A DNA stretch of 64,000 bases from Stenotrophomonas hibiscicola ATCC 19867 (GTDB lineage Bacteria; Pseudomonadota; Gammaproteobacteria; Xanthomonadales; Xanthomonadaceae). Under the pieces are notes generated by a model. That model did no database searches and had not been told where the DNA came from. It saw only the letters and a list, made by a program, of their open reading frames with translations. The position numbers were made by a program, and so were the translations under genes. The stretch covers positions 439,880-503,879 of the forward strand of contig NZ_KB907499.1 of assembly GCF_000382065.1 (NCBI RefSeq). The letters run 5' to 3'. This document shows, piece after piece, positions 1-8,248 of this stretch (the first letter of the stretch is position 1; each line of letters starts with the position of its first letter).

Positions 1-438
1 CGTCGCCGCCCTGCCCTGCAGATCCTCGCCGAATGCGGCGAACTCTTCCGGCCGATCGCCAGACCCGAGGCCCAGCACGAAGCGGCCATCGCTGATCCGG
101 TCCAGGCTCAAGGCCGACTTCGCCACCTGCAGCGGATGGCGCAATGGCAGCACGATGGCCGCGCTGCCGACCACGATGCGCTCGGTCGCCGCAGCCAGCA
201 TGCCCAGCCACAGGAACGGGTCGTCCAACGCGCTCGTTGTCGCGTCCGGACCCTGCGGCACCATCAGCGGCACGTCGCGCGTCCACAACGCGGCAAAGCC
301 CAGGTCATCGGCCAGTCGCGCGATACGTCGCGCCTCACGTGGATCGGCCAACCCATGCGACGCCACGGGCGTCATCAGGCCCAGGCTCAGACCCTGCTGC
401 GGAAACAAGGCAGCGTACGCGGGATTGAAATCACTCAT
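1..438 (-). CDS. LLM-class (luciferase-like) flavin-dependent oxidoreductase, N-terminal part
   Basis: The minus strand stays open from an ATG at 438 to the window edge, giving the first 146 residues. The sequence begins MSDFNPAYAALFP and carries segments typical of the luciferase-like monooxygenase TIM barrel: GLMTPVASHG, then LWTRDVP, then TERIVVGSA, and SLDRISDGRFVLGLGSGDRPEEF, which is the usual 'R..lGlGaG' strand-loop. Such enzymes use reduced flavin supplied by a separate reductase to oxidise small organic molecules; the substrate cannot be told. The rest of the gene lies left of base 1. It is divergent from the acetyltransferase gene with only 66 bp between the two starts. Confidence 0.85.
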   Translation of the reverse strand, partial: MSDFNPAYAALFPQQGLSLGLMTPVASHGLADPREARRIARLADDLGFAALWTRDVPLMVPQGPDATTSALDDPFLWLGMLAAATERIVVGSAAIVLPLRHPLQVAKSALSLDRISDGRFVLGLGSGDRPEEFAAFGEDLQGRAAT

Positions 439-504
439 GCCGCCAGCTTAGCGTGAAGGCCTGCGGCAACAATGACGCGCCGCCCACCACCGGAAGAACA
501 CTGC

Positions 505-954
505 ATGCCGACGATCCGCCCCGCCCACGTCGATGACCTGCCCGCGATCAGCACGGTGTGCCTGGCTGCCTTCACTGCGGCGGTCGCACCTTCGCTCAGC
601 GCGGCCGGCATCGCCACCTTCGGCAGCGTCGCCGCGGCCGAAGCGTTCGGCGCGCGCCTACACGGCGACAACCACATCCTGGTGGCCGAGCAGGACGGCC
701 GCGTCGTCGGCGTGATCGAACTGAAGGAAGGCCGGCACCTGGCGATGCTGTTCGTCGATCCCGGATACCAGGGCCAGGGCATCGGCCATGCTTTGTTCGA
801 CGCGGTGCTCCCGCAGGTGCGCGAGCCGGTCCTGACCGTGCGCGCCTCACTCAATGCAGTGCCAACCTACCTGCGCTATGGCTTCGTGCTGGACGGCGAC
901 GTCGGCGAGTTCAATGGGCTGGTGTATCAGCAGATGGTGCGGGCAGCGGCCTGA
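505..954 (+). CDS. GNAT family N-acetyltransferase
   Basis: This is a 149-residue protein. An upstream in-frame ATG at 472 would add 11 residues (TRRPPPEEHC) that do not look like a GNAT start, so MPTIRPAHVDDLPAI at 505 is preferred. It begins with the usual GNAT opening (IRPAHVDDLPAI) and has the acetyl-CoA loop QGQGIG at residues 89-94 after the beta-strand MLFVDPGY. The C-terminal half (VPTYLRYGFVLDG) matches the 'a...Y.k.GF' motif B. It should transfer an acetyl group from acetyl-CoA to an unidentified amine in the cytoplasm. It stands alone; the next gene starts 128 bp downstream. Confidence 0.8.
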   Translation: MPTIRPAHVDDLPAISTVCLAAFTAAVAPSLSAAGIATFGSVAAAEAFGARLHGDNHILVAEQDGRVVGVIELKEGRHLAMLFVDPGYQGQGIGHALFDAVLPQVREPVLTVRASLNAVPTYLRYGFVLDGDVGEFNGLVYQQMVRAAA

Positions 955-1082
955 AGGCATCCGCCGGCCAATACCCGGCGGGCGTCATGCCCTGCGGCAC
1001 GCCCGTCATAAGCAAACTGAATCAGCAGGCTCCCCGGCCGTTCCTACAATGGCCTGCCACCCTGCCCTTCGAGATGCTGCCG

Positions 1083-2594
1083 ATGCGCGTCGCGCTTTCT
1101 ATGTTGCTGCTAGCTTCGGCGTTGAGCGCCTGCACCCCGGCCCCGGTTTCCATCGCCAACTCCGCCGAGGTGCCCGCGCCGGCCAAGGCAATCGCCTGGC
1201 GCCAGGGCGATGTCGATGATGCCTTCGCCGAGGCCGCCGACAGCGGCAAGCCGGTGCTGCTGTACTGGGGCGCCGTCTGGTGCCCACCGTGCAACCAGCT
1301 CAAGGCGGGCCTGTTCAAGGACCCGGCCTTCATCGCGCTGACCAGCAAATTCGTTCCCGTCTACCTGGATGGCGACGAGGAAGGTGCGCAAGCCTGGGGT
1401 GAGCGCTTCGGCGTACGCGGCTATCCGACCCTGATCGTGCTGGACCCAAAGCGCAACGAAATCACCCGCGTGGCCGGCGGCAATGATGCAACCGAACTGA
1501 CCCGGGCACTGACCGTCGCCGCAGGCCGCCGCAGTGCTGTTGCCGCCACCTTGGCCACCGCGTTGGCAACGCCGGACCGACTGGCCGCAGAAGACTGGCA
1601 GGTGCTGGGCGACTACGGCTGGGAAGTGGACGCCAACCGCCTGGCCGGCGAGCGCAGCAGCGAGGATGTGCTGCGCCAGTTGTCCAAGGCCGCACCCGAC
1701 GCTGCCCTGCAGCGCCGCTTCGCTCTGCTGGCCTCGGCAACGGCCGAAAAGCCCGATGCCTCGCCCACCGAAGTACGCGAGCTGCTGCAGGCCGTGCTGG
1801 CGCAGCCCGCCGAAGTCCGCCGCAACCGTGAGTTGCTGGGCTATGCAGGCGTGCAGCTGGTCAAGCAGGCCAGTGCCGGGCCGGCCACCAGCAACACGCT
1901 GGGACAGCAGCTGCTGGTGGCATTGGAGCGGGCAGACGCCGAGCGCGGCGACCGCGCCGACGACGCATTGTCGCGTGCGTTGACCGAAGTGTCGCTGGCC
2001 CGCCTGCAGCAGCCGAAGGGCGCATTGCCCGCGGCCCTGGTTGATCGGGTCAAGCAGCGCGTGGCTGCTGCCGACGCTGCCGCCACCGATGCGCATGCGC
2101 GCCAGGCCACGATCAGCAGCGCGGTCTACGCACTACGCCAGGTCGGCGACGACGCAGGCGCCGAGTCGCTGTTGCTGGCGGAACTGAAGCGCAGCGAACA
2201 GCCGTACTACTACATGCCCGAGCTGGCCGAACTGGCCGAGCAGCGCGGCGACACCGCCGGTGCGCTGGAGTGGTTGAAGCGTGCCTACGACGGTGCGCAG
2301 GGCCCGGCCACCCGCGTGCAGTGGGGCGTGCTGTACGTGGAAGGCCTGCTGAAGCTGGCACCGAACGATGCACCACGCATCGAGCAGGCGACCGCCTCGC
2401 TGATCGCCGAGCTGGAGGCACAGCCGTCGGGCTACCACCAGCGCACCCGCCAACGCTTCGAGCGCCTGGCCGGGCAGTTGAAGGCGTGGAGCGGCAAGCA
2501 CCAGGGCGCGGAGACGCTGGCGCGGTTGCAGCAGCGGATGCAGCAGGCGTGCGGGGAGCAGGTGGATGGCGCCTGCAAGGATTGGTTGAGTTGA
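1083..2594 (+). CDS. Thioredoxin-fold lipoprotein with a long helical C-terminal region
   Basis: The start at 1083 gives 503 residues; an in-frame ATG at 1074 is also possible. Residues 1-17 (MRVALSMLLLASALSAC) form a lipoprotein signal with Cys17 as the lipid-attachment site, so the protein should be membrane-anchored and face the periplasm. A thioredoxin domain follows with the active site WCPPC at residues 66-70 and the cis-proline segment RGYPTLIV. About 350 residues of Ala/Leu/Glu-rich helical sequence come after it, with TPR-like stretches near the end (AELAEQRGDTAGALEWLKRAYD). This suggests a thiol oxidoreductase or reductase with a protein-interaction tail. Its partner is unknown. A hairpin right after the stop may terminate it. 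Confidence 0.75.
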   Translation: MRVALSMLLLASALSACTPAPVSIANSAEVPAPAKAIAWRQGDVDDAFAEAADSGKPVLLYWGAVWCPPCNQLKAGLFKDPAFIALTSKFVPVYLDGDEEGAQAWGERFGVRGYPTLIVLDPKRNEITRVAGGNDATELTRALTVAAGRRSAVAATLATALATPDRLAAEDWQVLGDYGWEVDANRLAGERSSEDVLRQLSKAAPDAALQRRFALLASATAEKPDASPTEVRELLQAVLAQPAEVRRNRELLGYAGVQLVKQASAGPATSNTLGQQLLVALERADAERGDRADDALSRALTEVSLARLQQPKGALPAALVDRVKQRVAAADAAATDAHARQATISSAVYALRQVGDDAGAESLLLAELKRSEQPYYYMPELAELAEQRGDTAGALEWLKRAYDGAQGPATRVQWGVLYVEGLLKLAPNDAPRIEQATASLIAELEAQPSGYHQRTRQRFERLAGQLKAWSGKHQGAETLARLQQRMQQACGEQVDGACKDWLS

Positions 2595-2601
2595 GTTGAT
2601 G

Positions 2602-2638
2602 AAGGCGCTGGCGGCTGGTTCGCCTGCCGGCGCCTTTG
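2602..2638 (+). terminator. Probable terminator hairpin after the thioredoxin lipoprotein gene
   Basis: An imperfect inverted repeat beginning GAAGGCGCTGGCGG and ending CCTGCCGGCGCCTTTG lies 8 bp after the stop codon. A short T-run follows the stem, so it fits a weak intrinsic terminator. Confidence 0.5.
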
Positions 2639-2653
2639 TTGATACCGGTTGTG

Positions 2654-2756
2654 GCGGGGGGAGGGGCTGGCCGGGACACGCCGTAAACCCATCCTTGGGG
2701 GCTCGATGGCGCCATCCATGGCGCCAACGGTCCCGGCCAGCCCCTCCCCCCCGCCA
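2654..2756. repeat. Intergenic palindromic element with 22-bp arms
   Basis: Perfect 22-bp inverted arms lie at 2656-2677 and 2730-2751. They enclose a scaffold that contains ACGCCGTAAACCC and an inner hairpin (TGGCGCCATCCATGGCGCCA). Two more elements of the same plan, with different arm sequences, occur near 63,321 and 63,568. The 439-bp gap before sodA holds this element, a SMAG pair and the sodA promoter, and no gene. Confidence 0.7.
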
Positions 2757-2823
2757 CCGGACCGTTTCCTGCGAGCGCGGGCAGCACTTCAGCGCGCCGG
2801 TGAGGTTCGAAAAGCGGGTTCTG

Positions 2824-2887
2824 GTAGTGCCGGCCGCTGGCCGGCAACCCGACCTTGCCGGCATGCCGGCCAGCGGCCGGCACTACC
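2824..2887. repeat. SMAG-type repeat, inverted pair
   Basis: GTAGTGCCGGCCGCTGGCCG at 2824 is followed by an inverted copy ending GCCGGCACTAC at 2886. The GTAG-headed imperfect palindrome arranged as a facing pair is typical of S. maltophilia SMAG repeats. Confidence 0.85.
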
Positions 2888-2954
2888 ATTTCGCTCGTGC
2901 TGTCCTGCAGGAAGAATCAAAGCGATGAACGCGCACGCACCTCAATCCCGCCCC

Positions 2955-2985
2955 TTGACCTCAACCAATGTTGAGGTGCGATAAC
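2955..2985 (+). promoter_or_regulatory. SoxR/MerR-type promoter of sodA
   Basis: The -35 TTGACC (2955-2960) and -10 GATAAC (2980-2985) are separated by 19 bp, the over-long spacer that MerR-family activators untwist. The spacer overlaps CCTCAACCAATGTTGAGG (2959-2976), a perfect 7+4+7 inverted repeat. It has the same size and outer bases as the E. coli SoxR box CCTCAAGTTAACTTGAGG. The sodA start lies about 50 bp downstream. Regulation by SoxR is inferred from this match only. Confidence 0.7.
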
Positions 2986-3033
2986 AGTCTCCCCACGGCC
3001 AGCCCTCTGGCCTTCCCCACGGAGATTGCTTCG

Positions 3034-3663
3034 ATGTCGTACTCGCTTCCCCCGCTCCCCTACGCCTACGACGCCCTTGAGCCGCATTTCGATGCGCGCA
3101 CGATGGAGATCCACCACAGCAAGCACCACCAGGCCTACGTCAACAACCTCAACGCCGCCATCGAGCAGGCCGGCATCGCCGAGCAGCCGGTCGAGGCGAT
3201 GATCGCCAACCTCGATGCCGTGCCCGAGGCGCAGCGCGGCGCCATCCGCAACAACGGCGGCGGCCACGCCAACCACAGCCTGTTCTGGACCGTGCTCAGC
3301 ACCAACGGTGGTGCACCCGATGACGAACTGGCCGCCGCCATCGACCGTGACCTCGGCGGTTTCGATGCTTTCAAGGAGGCCTTCACCAAGGCGGCGCAGA
3401 CCCGCTTCGGCAGCGGCTGGGCCTGGCTGACCAGCGATCGCGATGGCCGCCTGCAGGTGGAAAGCAGCGCCAACCAGGACAGCCCGCTGATGGGTGCGGC
3501 CGTGGGCCTGTCCGGCAACACCCCGATCCTCGCACTGGATGTCTGGGAACACGCCTACTACCTGCACTACCAGAACCGTCGCCCGGACTACATCGGTGCG
3601 TTCTTCAACATCATCAACTGGGCCGAGGTCGGCCGGCGCTACCGCCAGGCCAGGGCCTCATGA
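3034..3663 (+). CDS. sodA: Manganese/iron superoxide dismutase
   Basis: A 209-residue Mn/Fe superoxide dismutase, converting superoxide to oxygen and hydrogen peroxide. Metal ligands are visible as the histidine in [12 protein letters not shown] (around residue 27), the histidine in [10 protein letters not shown] (around 81), and Asp and His in the signature DVWEHAYY near residue 170. The segment [15 protein letters not shown] and the ending ADIGAFFN-like stretch [19 protein letters not shown] suit the Mn-type SodA. No signal peptide is seen, so it is cytosolic. The start has a good ribosome site (GGAGA at 3020). It heads an operon: the next gene overlaps its stop codon. A SoxR-like promoter precedes it, consistent with induction by redox-cycling agents. 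Confidence 0.95.
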   Translation: MSYSLPPLPYAYDALEPHFDARTMEIHHSKHHQAYVNNLNAAIEQAGIAEQPVEAMIANLDAVPEAQRGAIRNNGGGHANHSLFWTVLSTNGGAPDDELAAAIDRDLGGFDAFKEAFTKAAQTRFGSGWAWLTSDRDGRLQVESSANQDSPLMGAAVGLSGNTPILALDVWEHAYYLHYQNRRPDYIGAFFNIINWAEVGRRYRQARAS

Positions 3664-4238
3664 GCGGCGAGACACTGCCATACGCCGGGCCGTGGGCGGG
3701 GGTCTTCCCCTCCCCGGCCCCGGTGCCGTCGGTCGAGATGCCGCCGCGGGCCCTGCGGCGGCTGCTCGGCCACTTTCCTACCGGCGTGGCCATCGTCTGC
3801 ACCCGCGATGCGCAGGGCAAACCCATCGGCCTGACCATCAATTCGTTCGTGCCGGTGTCATTGCAGCCGCCACTGGTGCTGTGGAACCTGGCGTTGCATG
3901 CGCAGAGCCTGTCCACCTTCCAGCGCGCCACCCGCTTTGCGATCAGCGTGCTGGCGGCCGACCAGGAAGCGCTGGCCCGGCGCTTTGCCGATCCGCAGGT
4001 CCGCAACCGCTTCGACGGCCTGGCATTGCTGGATGATGACGAGGATGCCCCACCACGCATCGCCGGTGCGGTCGCCCACCTCACCTGTACCCGCCACGCA
4101 CAGTGGCCGGTGGGTGATCATCTGCTGCTGGCTGGCCGCATCATCGAAGTGCACGAGAACGGCGGCGCGCCGCTGCTGTTCCATCGTGGCCGCTTCCAGC
4201 CCGGCCGCACCGAACTGCTGGTGGAGGTGCGCGGATGA
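3660..4238 (+). CDS. Flavin reductase family protein (FMN-binding split barrel)
   Basis: A 192-residue protein starting at an ATGA overlap with the sodA stop. It shows the flavin-reductase-like split-barrel pattern: [19 protein letters not shown], then [21 protein letters not shown], then [18 protein letters not shown], and [12 protein letters not shown] near the end. Members reduce FMN or FAD with NAD(P)H and hand the reduced flavin to partner oxygenases, or act on haem and quinone substrates. Co-transcription with sodA behind a SoxR-like promoter suggests a role in redox stress. The first 25 residues (to about PSVEM) look like a family-unusual extension. Confidence 0.8.
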   Translation: MSGETLPYAGPWAGVFPSPAPVPSVEMPPRALRRLLGHFPTGVAIVCTRDAQGKPIGLTINSFVPVSLQPPLVLWNLALHAQSLSTFQRATRFAISVLAADQEALARRFADPQVRNRFDGLALLDDDEDAPPRIAGAVAHLTCTRHAQWPVGDHLLLAGRIIEVHENGGAPLLFHRGRFQPGRTELLVEVRG

Positions 4239-4570
4239 ACATCGAAGCCCTGGAATGCATGCTTGCCAACGGCAAGGACGGCGCGCTGCTGCGCTTCGGC
4301 CTGGGCAAGGGTTGGCTGGATGCGGGCAACCCGGTGCGCGCGGCCACCCATCTGGGCCGGTGCGTGGTGCTTGATCCGCAGTATTCCGCGGCGTGGAAGC
4401 TGCTGGGCAAAGCCTGGCTGGCCAGTGGCCAGCCGCAGGCGGCGCGCGAAGCATGGCAGCGCGGCTTGAGCGTGGCCGGCAGTAAGGGCGACCAGCAGGC
4501 ACGCAAGGAAATGCAGGTGTTCCTGCGTCGCCTGGACCGCGAACAGGCGGCCCTGGCGAAAGCGGGCTGA
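4235..4570 (+). CDS. Small TPR-repeat protein
   Basis: A 111-residue protein overlapping the flavin reductase stop by four bases (ATGA). It carries about two tetratricopeptide units: LLRFGLGKGWLDAGNPVRAATHLGRCVVLDPQ and AAWKLLGKAWLASGQPQAAREAWQRGLSVA. A charged helical tail follows. There is no signal peptide, so it is cytoplasmic and probably binds another protein. As the third gene of the sodA operon it would be co-induced, but nothing in it shows a catalytic role. It ends 5 bp before the stop of the convergent desaturase gene. Confidence 0.75.
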   Translation: MNIEALECMLANGKDGALLRFGLGKGWLDAGNPVRAATHLGRCVVLDPQYSAAWKLLGKAWLASGQPQAAREAWQRGLSVAGSKGDQQARKEMQVFLRRLDREQAALAKAG

Positions 4571-4575
4571 GTCGA

Positions 4576-5724
4576 TCAGCCCGCGTTGGCCGATGCCGGT
4601 GCGGACATGATGTCCGGCATCGGCAGGCGGCGCGGCTTGCTCGGGAACGCGTGACGCAGGATGCGCCAGACCACCTGGCCGAACTGACGCGGCAGCGAGC
4701 CGTTGTTGTAGTGCTGGCCGTAGCGGCGGCAGATGTCCTTCACTTCCTTGGCGATGGCCGCATAGCGGTTGGCCGGCAGATCCGGGTAGAAGTGGTGCTC
4801 GATCTGGTGGCTGAGGTTGCCCGACAGCACGTTGATCAGGAAGCCACCGCTGATGTTGGACGAACCGCGCAGCTGGCGCAGGTACCAGTGGCCGCGCGAT
4901 TCATTGCGCAGGCATTCCTTCGGGAAGGTTTCCGACTCTGCGGTGAAGTGGCCGCAGAAGATGATCACGTAGGTCCAGATGTTGCGCAGGCCGTTGGCCA
5001 CCATGTTGCCCAGCATCACGGTGAGGAAGAACGGGCCGGCCAGCAGCGGGAAGAACACGTAGTCCTTCAGCACCTGGCGAGCCATTTTCCGCGCCACCGG
5101 GCGGGTCTGCATCCACATCGCACGGCCACTGATGCGGCCCTTCAGCCAACGGCCCAGTCGCAGGTCCTGCGCGGCCACGCCCCACTGGAACAGCAGCGCG
5201 AAGATCGGCGCGATGATCGGCTGCAGCAGGTAGAACGGCTTCCAGCGCTGTTCCGGGAAGATGCGCAGCAGGCCGTAGCCGATGTCATCGTCCATGCCAC
5301 GCACGTTGGTATAGGTGTGGTGGCGGAAATTGTGGGTCTTGCGCCAGTTGTCGGCGGTGGCAACGATATCCCACTCGTAGGTGTTGCCATTGAGCTTGGG
5401 GTCGCCGGTCCAGTCGAACTGGCCGTGCATGACGTTGTGGCCCAGCTCCATGTTCTCCAGGATCTTCGACAACGCCAGCAGCAGCGTGCCGGTGATCGCG
5501 GCCGGCCACAGCAGCGGCATCCAGAACAGCGGCGAGAATGCTGCCAGGAACAGCAGGCCACGGCCACCCACGCCGAACCATCGCACGGCGGCAGCCACAC
5601 GGCGGATGTAGCGGGTATCGGAGGCGCCGAGGCTGCCGATCACACGGTCGCGGATCGCATCGAGTTCCTCACCGAAGGCATGCATCTCGGCGGTGCTCAG
5701 GGCACGGTCGGTAGCGCGGGTCAT
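4576..5724 (-). CDS. Membrane fatty-acid desaturase
   Basis: A 382-residue integral membrane desaturase. The three histidine boxes that hold the di-iron centre are present: HNVMH at residues 96-100, HNFRHH at 131-136 and HQIEHH at 306-311. Hydrophobic segments lie around residues 55-85, 165-185 and 225-260. It should insert a double bond into an acyl chain of membrane lipid or acyl-CoA using electrons from a ferredoxin-type donor. The gene just upstream (11 bp away) encodes such a reductase, and a TetR regulator is divergent. The same three-part arrangement is known in Pseudomonas aeruginosa as desT-desC-desB, which tunes the unsaturated to saturated ratio. Regiospecificity cannot be read from the sequence. 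Confidence 0.88.
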   Translation of the reverse strand: MTRATDRALSTAEMHAFGEELDAIRDRVIGSLGASDTRYIRRVAAAVRWFGVGGRGLLFLAAFSPLFWMPLLWPAAITGTLLLALSKILENMELGHNVMHGQFDWTGDPKLNGNTYEWDIVATADNWRKTHNFRHHTYTNVRGMDDDIGYGLLRIFPEQRWKPFYLLQPIIAPIFALLFQWGVAAQDLRLGRWLKGRISGRAMWMQTRPVARKMARQVLKDYVFFPLLAGPFFLTVMLGNMVANGLRNIWTYVIIFCGHFTAESETFPKECLRNESRGHWYLRQLRGSSNISGGFLINVLSGNLSHQIEHHFYPDLPANRYAAIAKEVKDICRRYGQHYNNGSLPRQFGQVVWRILRHAFPSKPRRLPMPDIMSAPASANAG

Positions 5725-5735
5725 GGCAGGCGTCC

Positions 5736-6806
5736 TCAGAGATCCAGAGTCAGGTCGGTGGTCGGTGCGCTCACGCAGATCCGCACCGGCTGTGCCGATT
5801 CGGACTGCAGGTCGCCGGTGCGAAGGTGGCGGGTGGCGCCACTGACGCGATCACAGGTACAGGTGTTGCAGATGCCCATGCGGCAACCGTGCTTGGGCTT
5901 GATGCCATGCGCTTCCAGGCTTTCCAGCAGCGAGCGGCCTCGCGGCACGCTCAGCTGGCGGCCACTGCGCGCAAGCGTCAGCGACACCTCGCCTTCGCTG
6001 CTGGCATCGCGCAGTGGCGCCGGCGGGGTGAAGGCTTCGGCCTGGAAGCCAGCCACCTGGTGCGCCAGGCGCTCACGCGCAGCGGCAACGAAGCCATCCG
6101 GACCGCAGGCCAACACATGGCGCTGCGCCAGCGGCGTGTCATCGCCGGCCACCTGCAGATCATGGGTATCGATGCGCGCGGCCGGCGCCTCACCCTCGCG
6201 GGTGGTCAGCAGATGCACGCGCAGGTTCGGATGGGCCGCGGCCAGCGCCTGCAGTTCATCACGGAACTGCAGATGGGCGGCGGTGCGCTCCCAATAGAAC
6301 AGGTCCACCGGTGCTGCCAGCGGGCGCTGGCAGGCGTCGCGCAACAGGCTGCGCATCGGCGTGATGCCACTGCCGGCAGCCAGCAGCAGCACCGGCGCCG
6401 CGGCCGGCATATGGAACTCGCCGAAGGCGGCATCGAGGCGGAACAGTTCGCCCGGTTGTGCATGGTTTACCAGATGCTGGCTGACCCGGCCGCCATCGAT
6501 CGCCTTGACGGTGATCGCCAGCTCGCGCCGACCCAGTGCGGTAGGGCTGTAGCTGCGCTGCCACAGGCGCCCCTCAATCTCGACGCCCAGGGTGACGTGC
6601 TGGCCGGCGCGCATGCCGGCCCAGTGCCGGTTGGTGCGCAGGACCAGGGTCGCCGCGCCCTCGCCGGCCGGCTCGCGCCGGACCAGTCGGGCCACCGGCT
6701 CGCGCAGGGTCCACAGGGGATTGAGCTGGCCCGCCCAGAAATCGAACAGCGACGGCGAGACCCAGCGGTACGGAGAGAACAGGGACGGACGGACGACAGC
6801 GCTCAT
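5736..6806 (-). CDS. Ferredoxin reductase with C-terminal 2Fe-2S domain (desaturase electron donor)
   Basis: A 356-residue fusion starting at MSAVVRPSLF; upstream in-frame codons run through the operator and are unlikely to be translated. It contains an FAD-binding barrel (RSYS at 84-87), an NAD(P)-binding domain (GSGITP at 145-150, CGPDGF at 234-239) and a plant-type 2Fe-2S domain with cysteines 308, 313, 316 and 344 in the CxxxxCxxC...C pattern. It should pass electrons from NAD(P)H through FAD and the cluster to the desaturase encoded 11 bp downstream. It is the counterpart of DesC in P. aeruginosa. A palindromic operator lies 22-45 bp upstream of the start. Confidence 0.88.
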   Translation of the reverse strand: MSAVVRPSLFSPYRWVSPSLFDFWAGQLNPLWTLREPVARLVRREPAGEGAATLVLRTNRHWAGMRAGQHVTLGVEIEGRLWQRSYSPTALGRRELAITVKAIDGGRVSQHLVNHAQPGELFRLDAAFGEFHMPAAAPVLLLAAGSGITPMRSLLRDACQRPLAAPVDLFYWERTAAHLQFRDELQALAAAHPNLRVHLLTTREGEAPAARIDTHDLQVAGDDTPLAQRHVLACGPDGFVAAARERLAHQVAGFQAEAFTPPAPLRDASSEGEVSLTLARSGRQLSVPRGRSLLESLEAHGIKPKHGCRMGICNTCTCDRVSGATRHLRTGDLQSESAQPVRICVSAPTTDLTLDL

Positions 6807-6827
6807 GGGCGCACTATACGGGCGCAC

Positions 6828-6851
6828 ATACACCTGTGTATACATGTGTAT
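6828..6851. promoter_or_regulatory. Operator palindromes between the desaturase operon and its TetR gene
   Basis: Two overlapping perfect inverted repeats: ATACACCTGTGTAT (6828-6841) and ATACATGTGTAT (6840-6851). They sit between the divergent starts at 6806 and 6869, where they could control both. A DesT/FabR-type regulator encoded next door is the obvious binder. Confidence 0.7.
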
Positions 6852-6868
6852 ATTGAACCGGATTGGGT

Positions 6869-7555
6869 ATGATTCAGCCTCGCCCCACCGGAACCCCCAT
6901 GGCCGCCGCCACCGCCTTGTCGACGCCTGAAGATGCCAACAGCCCGGCCCGCCGTACGGTGAGCCGCGAGGATCTGCTGGCTGCCGCCCTGAAGCTGATC
7001 GGGCCACACCGCAGCCTGTCCACGCTCAGCCTGCGCGAAGTGGCACGTGAGGCCGGCATTGCGCCGAACAGCTTCTACCGGCAGTTCCGCGACATGGACG
7101 AACTGGCCGTGGCGCTGATCGACGCGGCCGGCCGTTCGCTGCGCACCATCATCGGCGAGGCCCGCCAGCGCGCCACCTCTACCGCCACCAGCGTGGTGCG
7201 CGTTTCCGTGGAGACCTTCATGGAACAGCTGCGCGCCGACGACAAGCTGCTGCACGTACTGCTGCGCGAAGGCGCGGTCGGCTCGGACGACTTCAAGCAC
7301 GCGGTCGAGCGCGAGCTGCACTACTTCGAAGAAGAGCTGCAGCACGACCTGGTGCGCCTGGCCGCACTGGATGGCGCCGTACTGCATGCCCCGGAACTGG
7401 TGGCCAAGGCCATCACCCGGCTGGTGTTCGCGATGGGCGCCACCGCCATGGACCTGCCGCCGGAGAAGGATCCGGAACTGGTCGAGCAGATCTCCACGAT
7501 GATCCGCATGATCATCGTCGGCGCCCGCACCCCCGCCGCGTTCCGTCGCGGCTGA
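6869..7555 (+). CDS. TetR-family regulator of unsaturated fatty-acid synthesis (DesT/FabR-like)
   Basis: A 228-residue protein from ATG 6869; a second ATG at 6899 gives 218 residues. The N-terminal DNA-binding domain contains LSLREVAREAGIAPNSFYRQFRDMDELAVAL, very like the helix-turn-helix of E. coli FabR and Pseudomonas DesT. The C-terminal domain, about 150 residues, should bind acyl-CoA or acyl-ACP. In those relatives the protein senses the saturated to unsaturated acyl pool and represses desaturation genes. Placement divergent from the desaturase and its reductase, with palindromes in between, supports the same job. A long serine/alanine-rich leader precedes the HTH. Confidence 0.85.
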   Translation: MIQPRPTGTPMAAATALSTPEDANSPARRTVSREDLLAAALKLIGPHRSLSTLSLREVAREAGIAPNSFYRQFRDMDELAVALIDAAGRSLRTIIGEARQRATSTATSVVRVSVETFMEQLRADDKLLHVLLREGAVGSDDFKHAVERELHYFEEELQHDLVRLAALDGAVLHAPELVAKAITRLVFAMGATAMDLPPEKDPELVEQISTMIRMIIVGARTPAAFRRG

Positions 7556-7566
7556 CGATCGGCCCC

Positions 7567-7605
7567 GGGGCTCGGATCCCTTTCCGCCGGAAAGGGCTCT
7601 GACCC
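7567..7605. repeat. Short palindrome of the GGGTCAGA/GGATCC type
   Basis: An imperfect inverted repeat (CGGATCCCTTTCCGCCGG... with AAAGGGCTCTGACCC) between the tetR and mntR genes. A better-formed copy with perfect arms occurs at 63,491-63,531. It could also stop transcription on both strands. Confidence 0.6.
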
Positions 7606-7666
7606 GTTTCCCTCCCCACAGCGGCCTCCAACCTCCGGCCTGCAGGGCCCGGCCCCAGCGGTCTGC

Positions 7667-8131
7667 TCAGCCGCCCTCGGCCTTGCGCACGAACGCCTCG
7701 AACAGCGCCAGCGTCTGCTCGCTCACATGGTGCTCGATACCCTCCGCATCACGCCGTGCCGTATCAGGGTCCACGCCCAGCGCCAGCAGGAAACGCTCCA
7801 CGGTCTGGTGCCGCTGGCGGCTGGCATGGGCCAGCGCTTCGCCTTCCGGGGTCAGGAACACGCCGCGGTACGGCCGCTGCACCACCCAGCCATCGCGGGC
7901 CAGGCGCCGCAGCATCTTCGCCACGGTGGGTTGGGCCACGCCCAGGCGGGTGGCGATGTCGACCTGGCGGGCCTCGCCGCCGTCGGCCAGCAGGTCCGAG
8001 ATCAGCTCGACATAGTCCTCCACCAGCTCCATCCGGTGCGCTTCGCGCACTTGCCGGAAGCTCTCGACCTGGCGCTCAGCCTCGATCAAGGGGGTGCTTT
8101 TCAGCGATGTCGAATCGTCGGTCTTGCCCAC
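7667..8131 (-). CDS. mntR: Manganese-responsive transcriptional regulator MntR
   Basis: A 154-residue protein of the DtxR/MntR family, close to the 155 residues of E. coli MntR. The winged helix ([28 protein letters not shown] and [13 protein letters not shown]) is followed by the metal-binding helices with the histidine and glutamate ligands [14 protein letters not shown]. It should repress or modulate manganese uptake when Mn(II) is plentiful. It is divergent from the mntH transporter gene, and a perfect palindrome sits in the mntH promoter. No C-terminal SH3-like domain is present, as expected for MntR rather than DtxR. Confidence 0.92.
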   Translation of the reverse strand: MGKTDDSTSLKSTPLIEAERQVESFRQVREAHRMELVEDYVELISDLLADGGEARQVDIATRLGVAQPTVAKMLRRLARDGWVVQRPYRGVFLTPEGEALAHASRQRHQTVERFLLALGVDPDTARRDAEGIEHHVSEQTLALFEAFVRKAEGG

Positions 8132-8212
8132 GCCTGCGCCTGTCCTTCCGGTGTACTGCGGTGTCGAAGCTGAATTCTGGACCAGTCACACGACAAAGAC
8201 GATTGTTTCACA

Positions 8213-8241
8213 TTGCTAATGACTATAGCACGGGCTATATT
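8213..8241 (+). promoter_or_regulatory. mntH promoter with palindromic MntR-type operator
   Basis: The elements TTGCTA (8213-8218) and TATATT (8236-8241) have a 17-bp spacer. The spacer and -10 are covered by TATAGCACGGGCTATA (8224-8239), a perfect 6+4+6 inverted repeat. A repressor bound there would block RNA polymerase. The first coding base is at 8249, so the transcript would have almost no leader. Confidence 0.65.
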
Positions 8242-8248
8242 CGGATCC

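Noticed and set aside
8132..8248. Manganese riboswitch before mntH.
   Set aside because: The promoter elements end 7 bp before the ATG, leaving no room for a structured leader. A protein operator is present instead.
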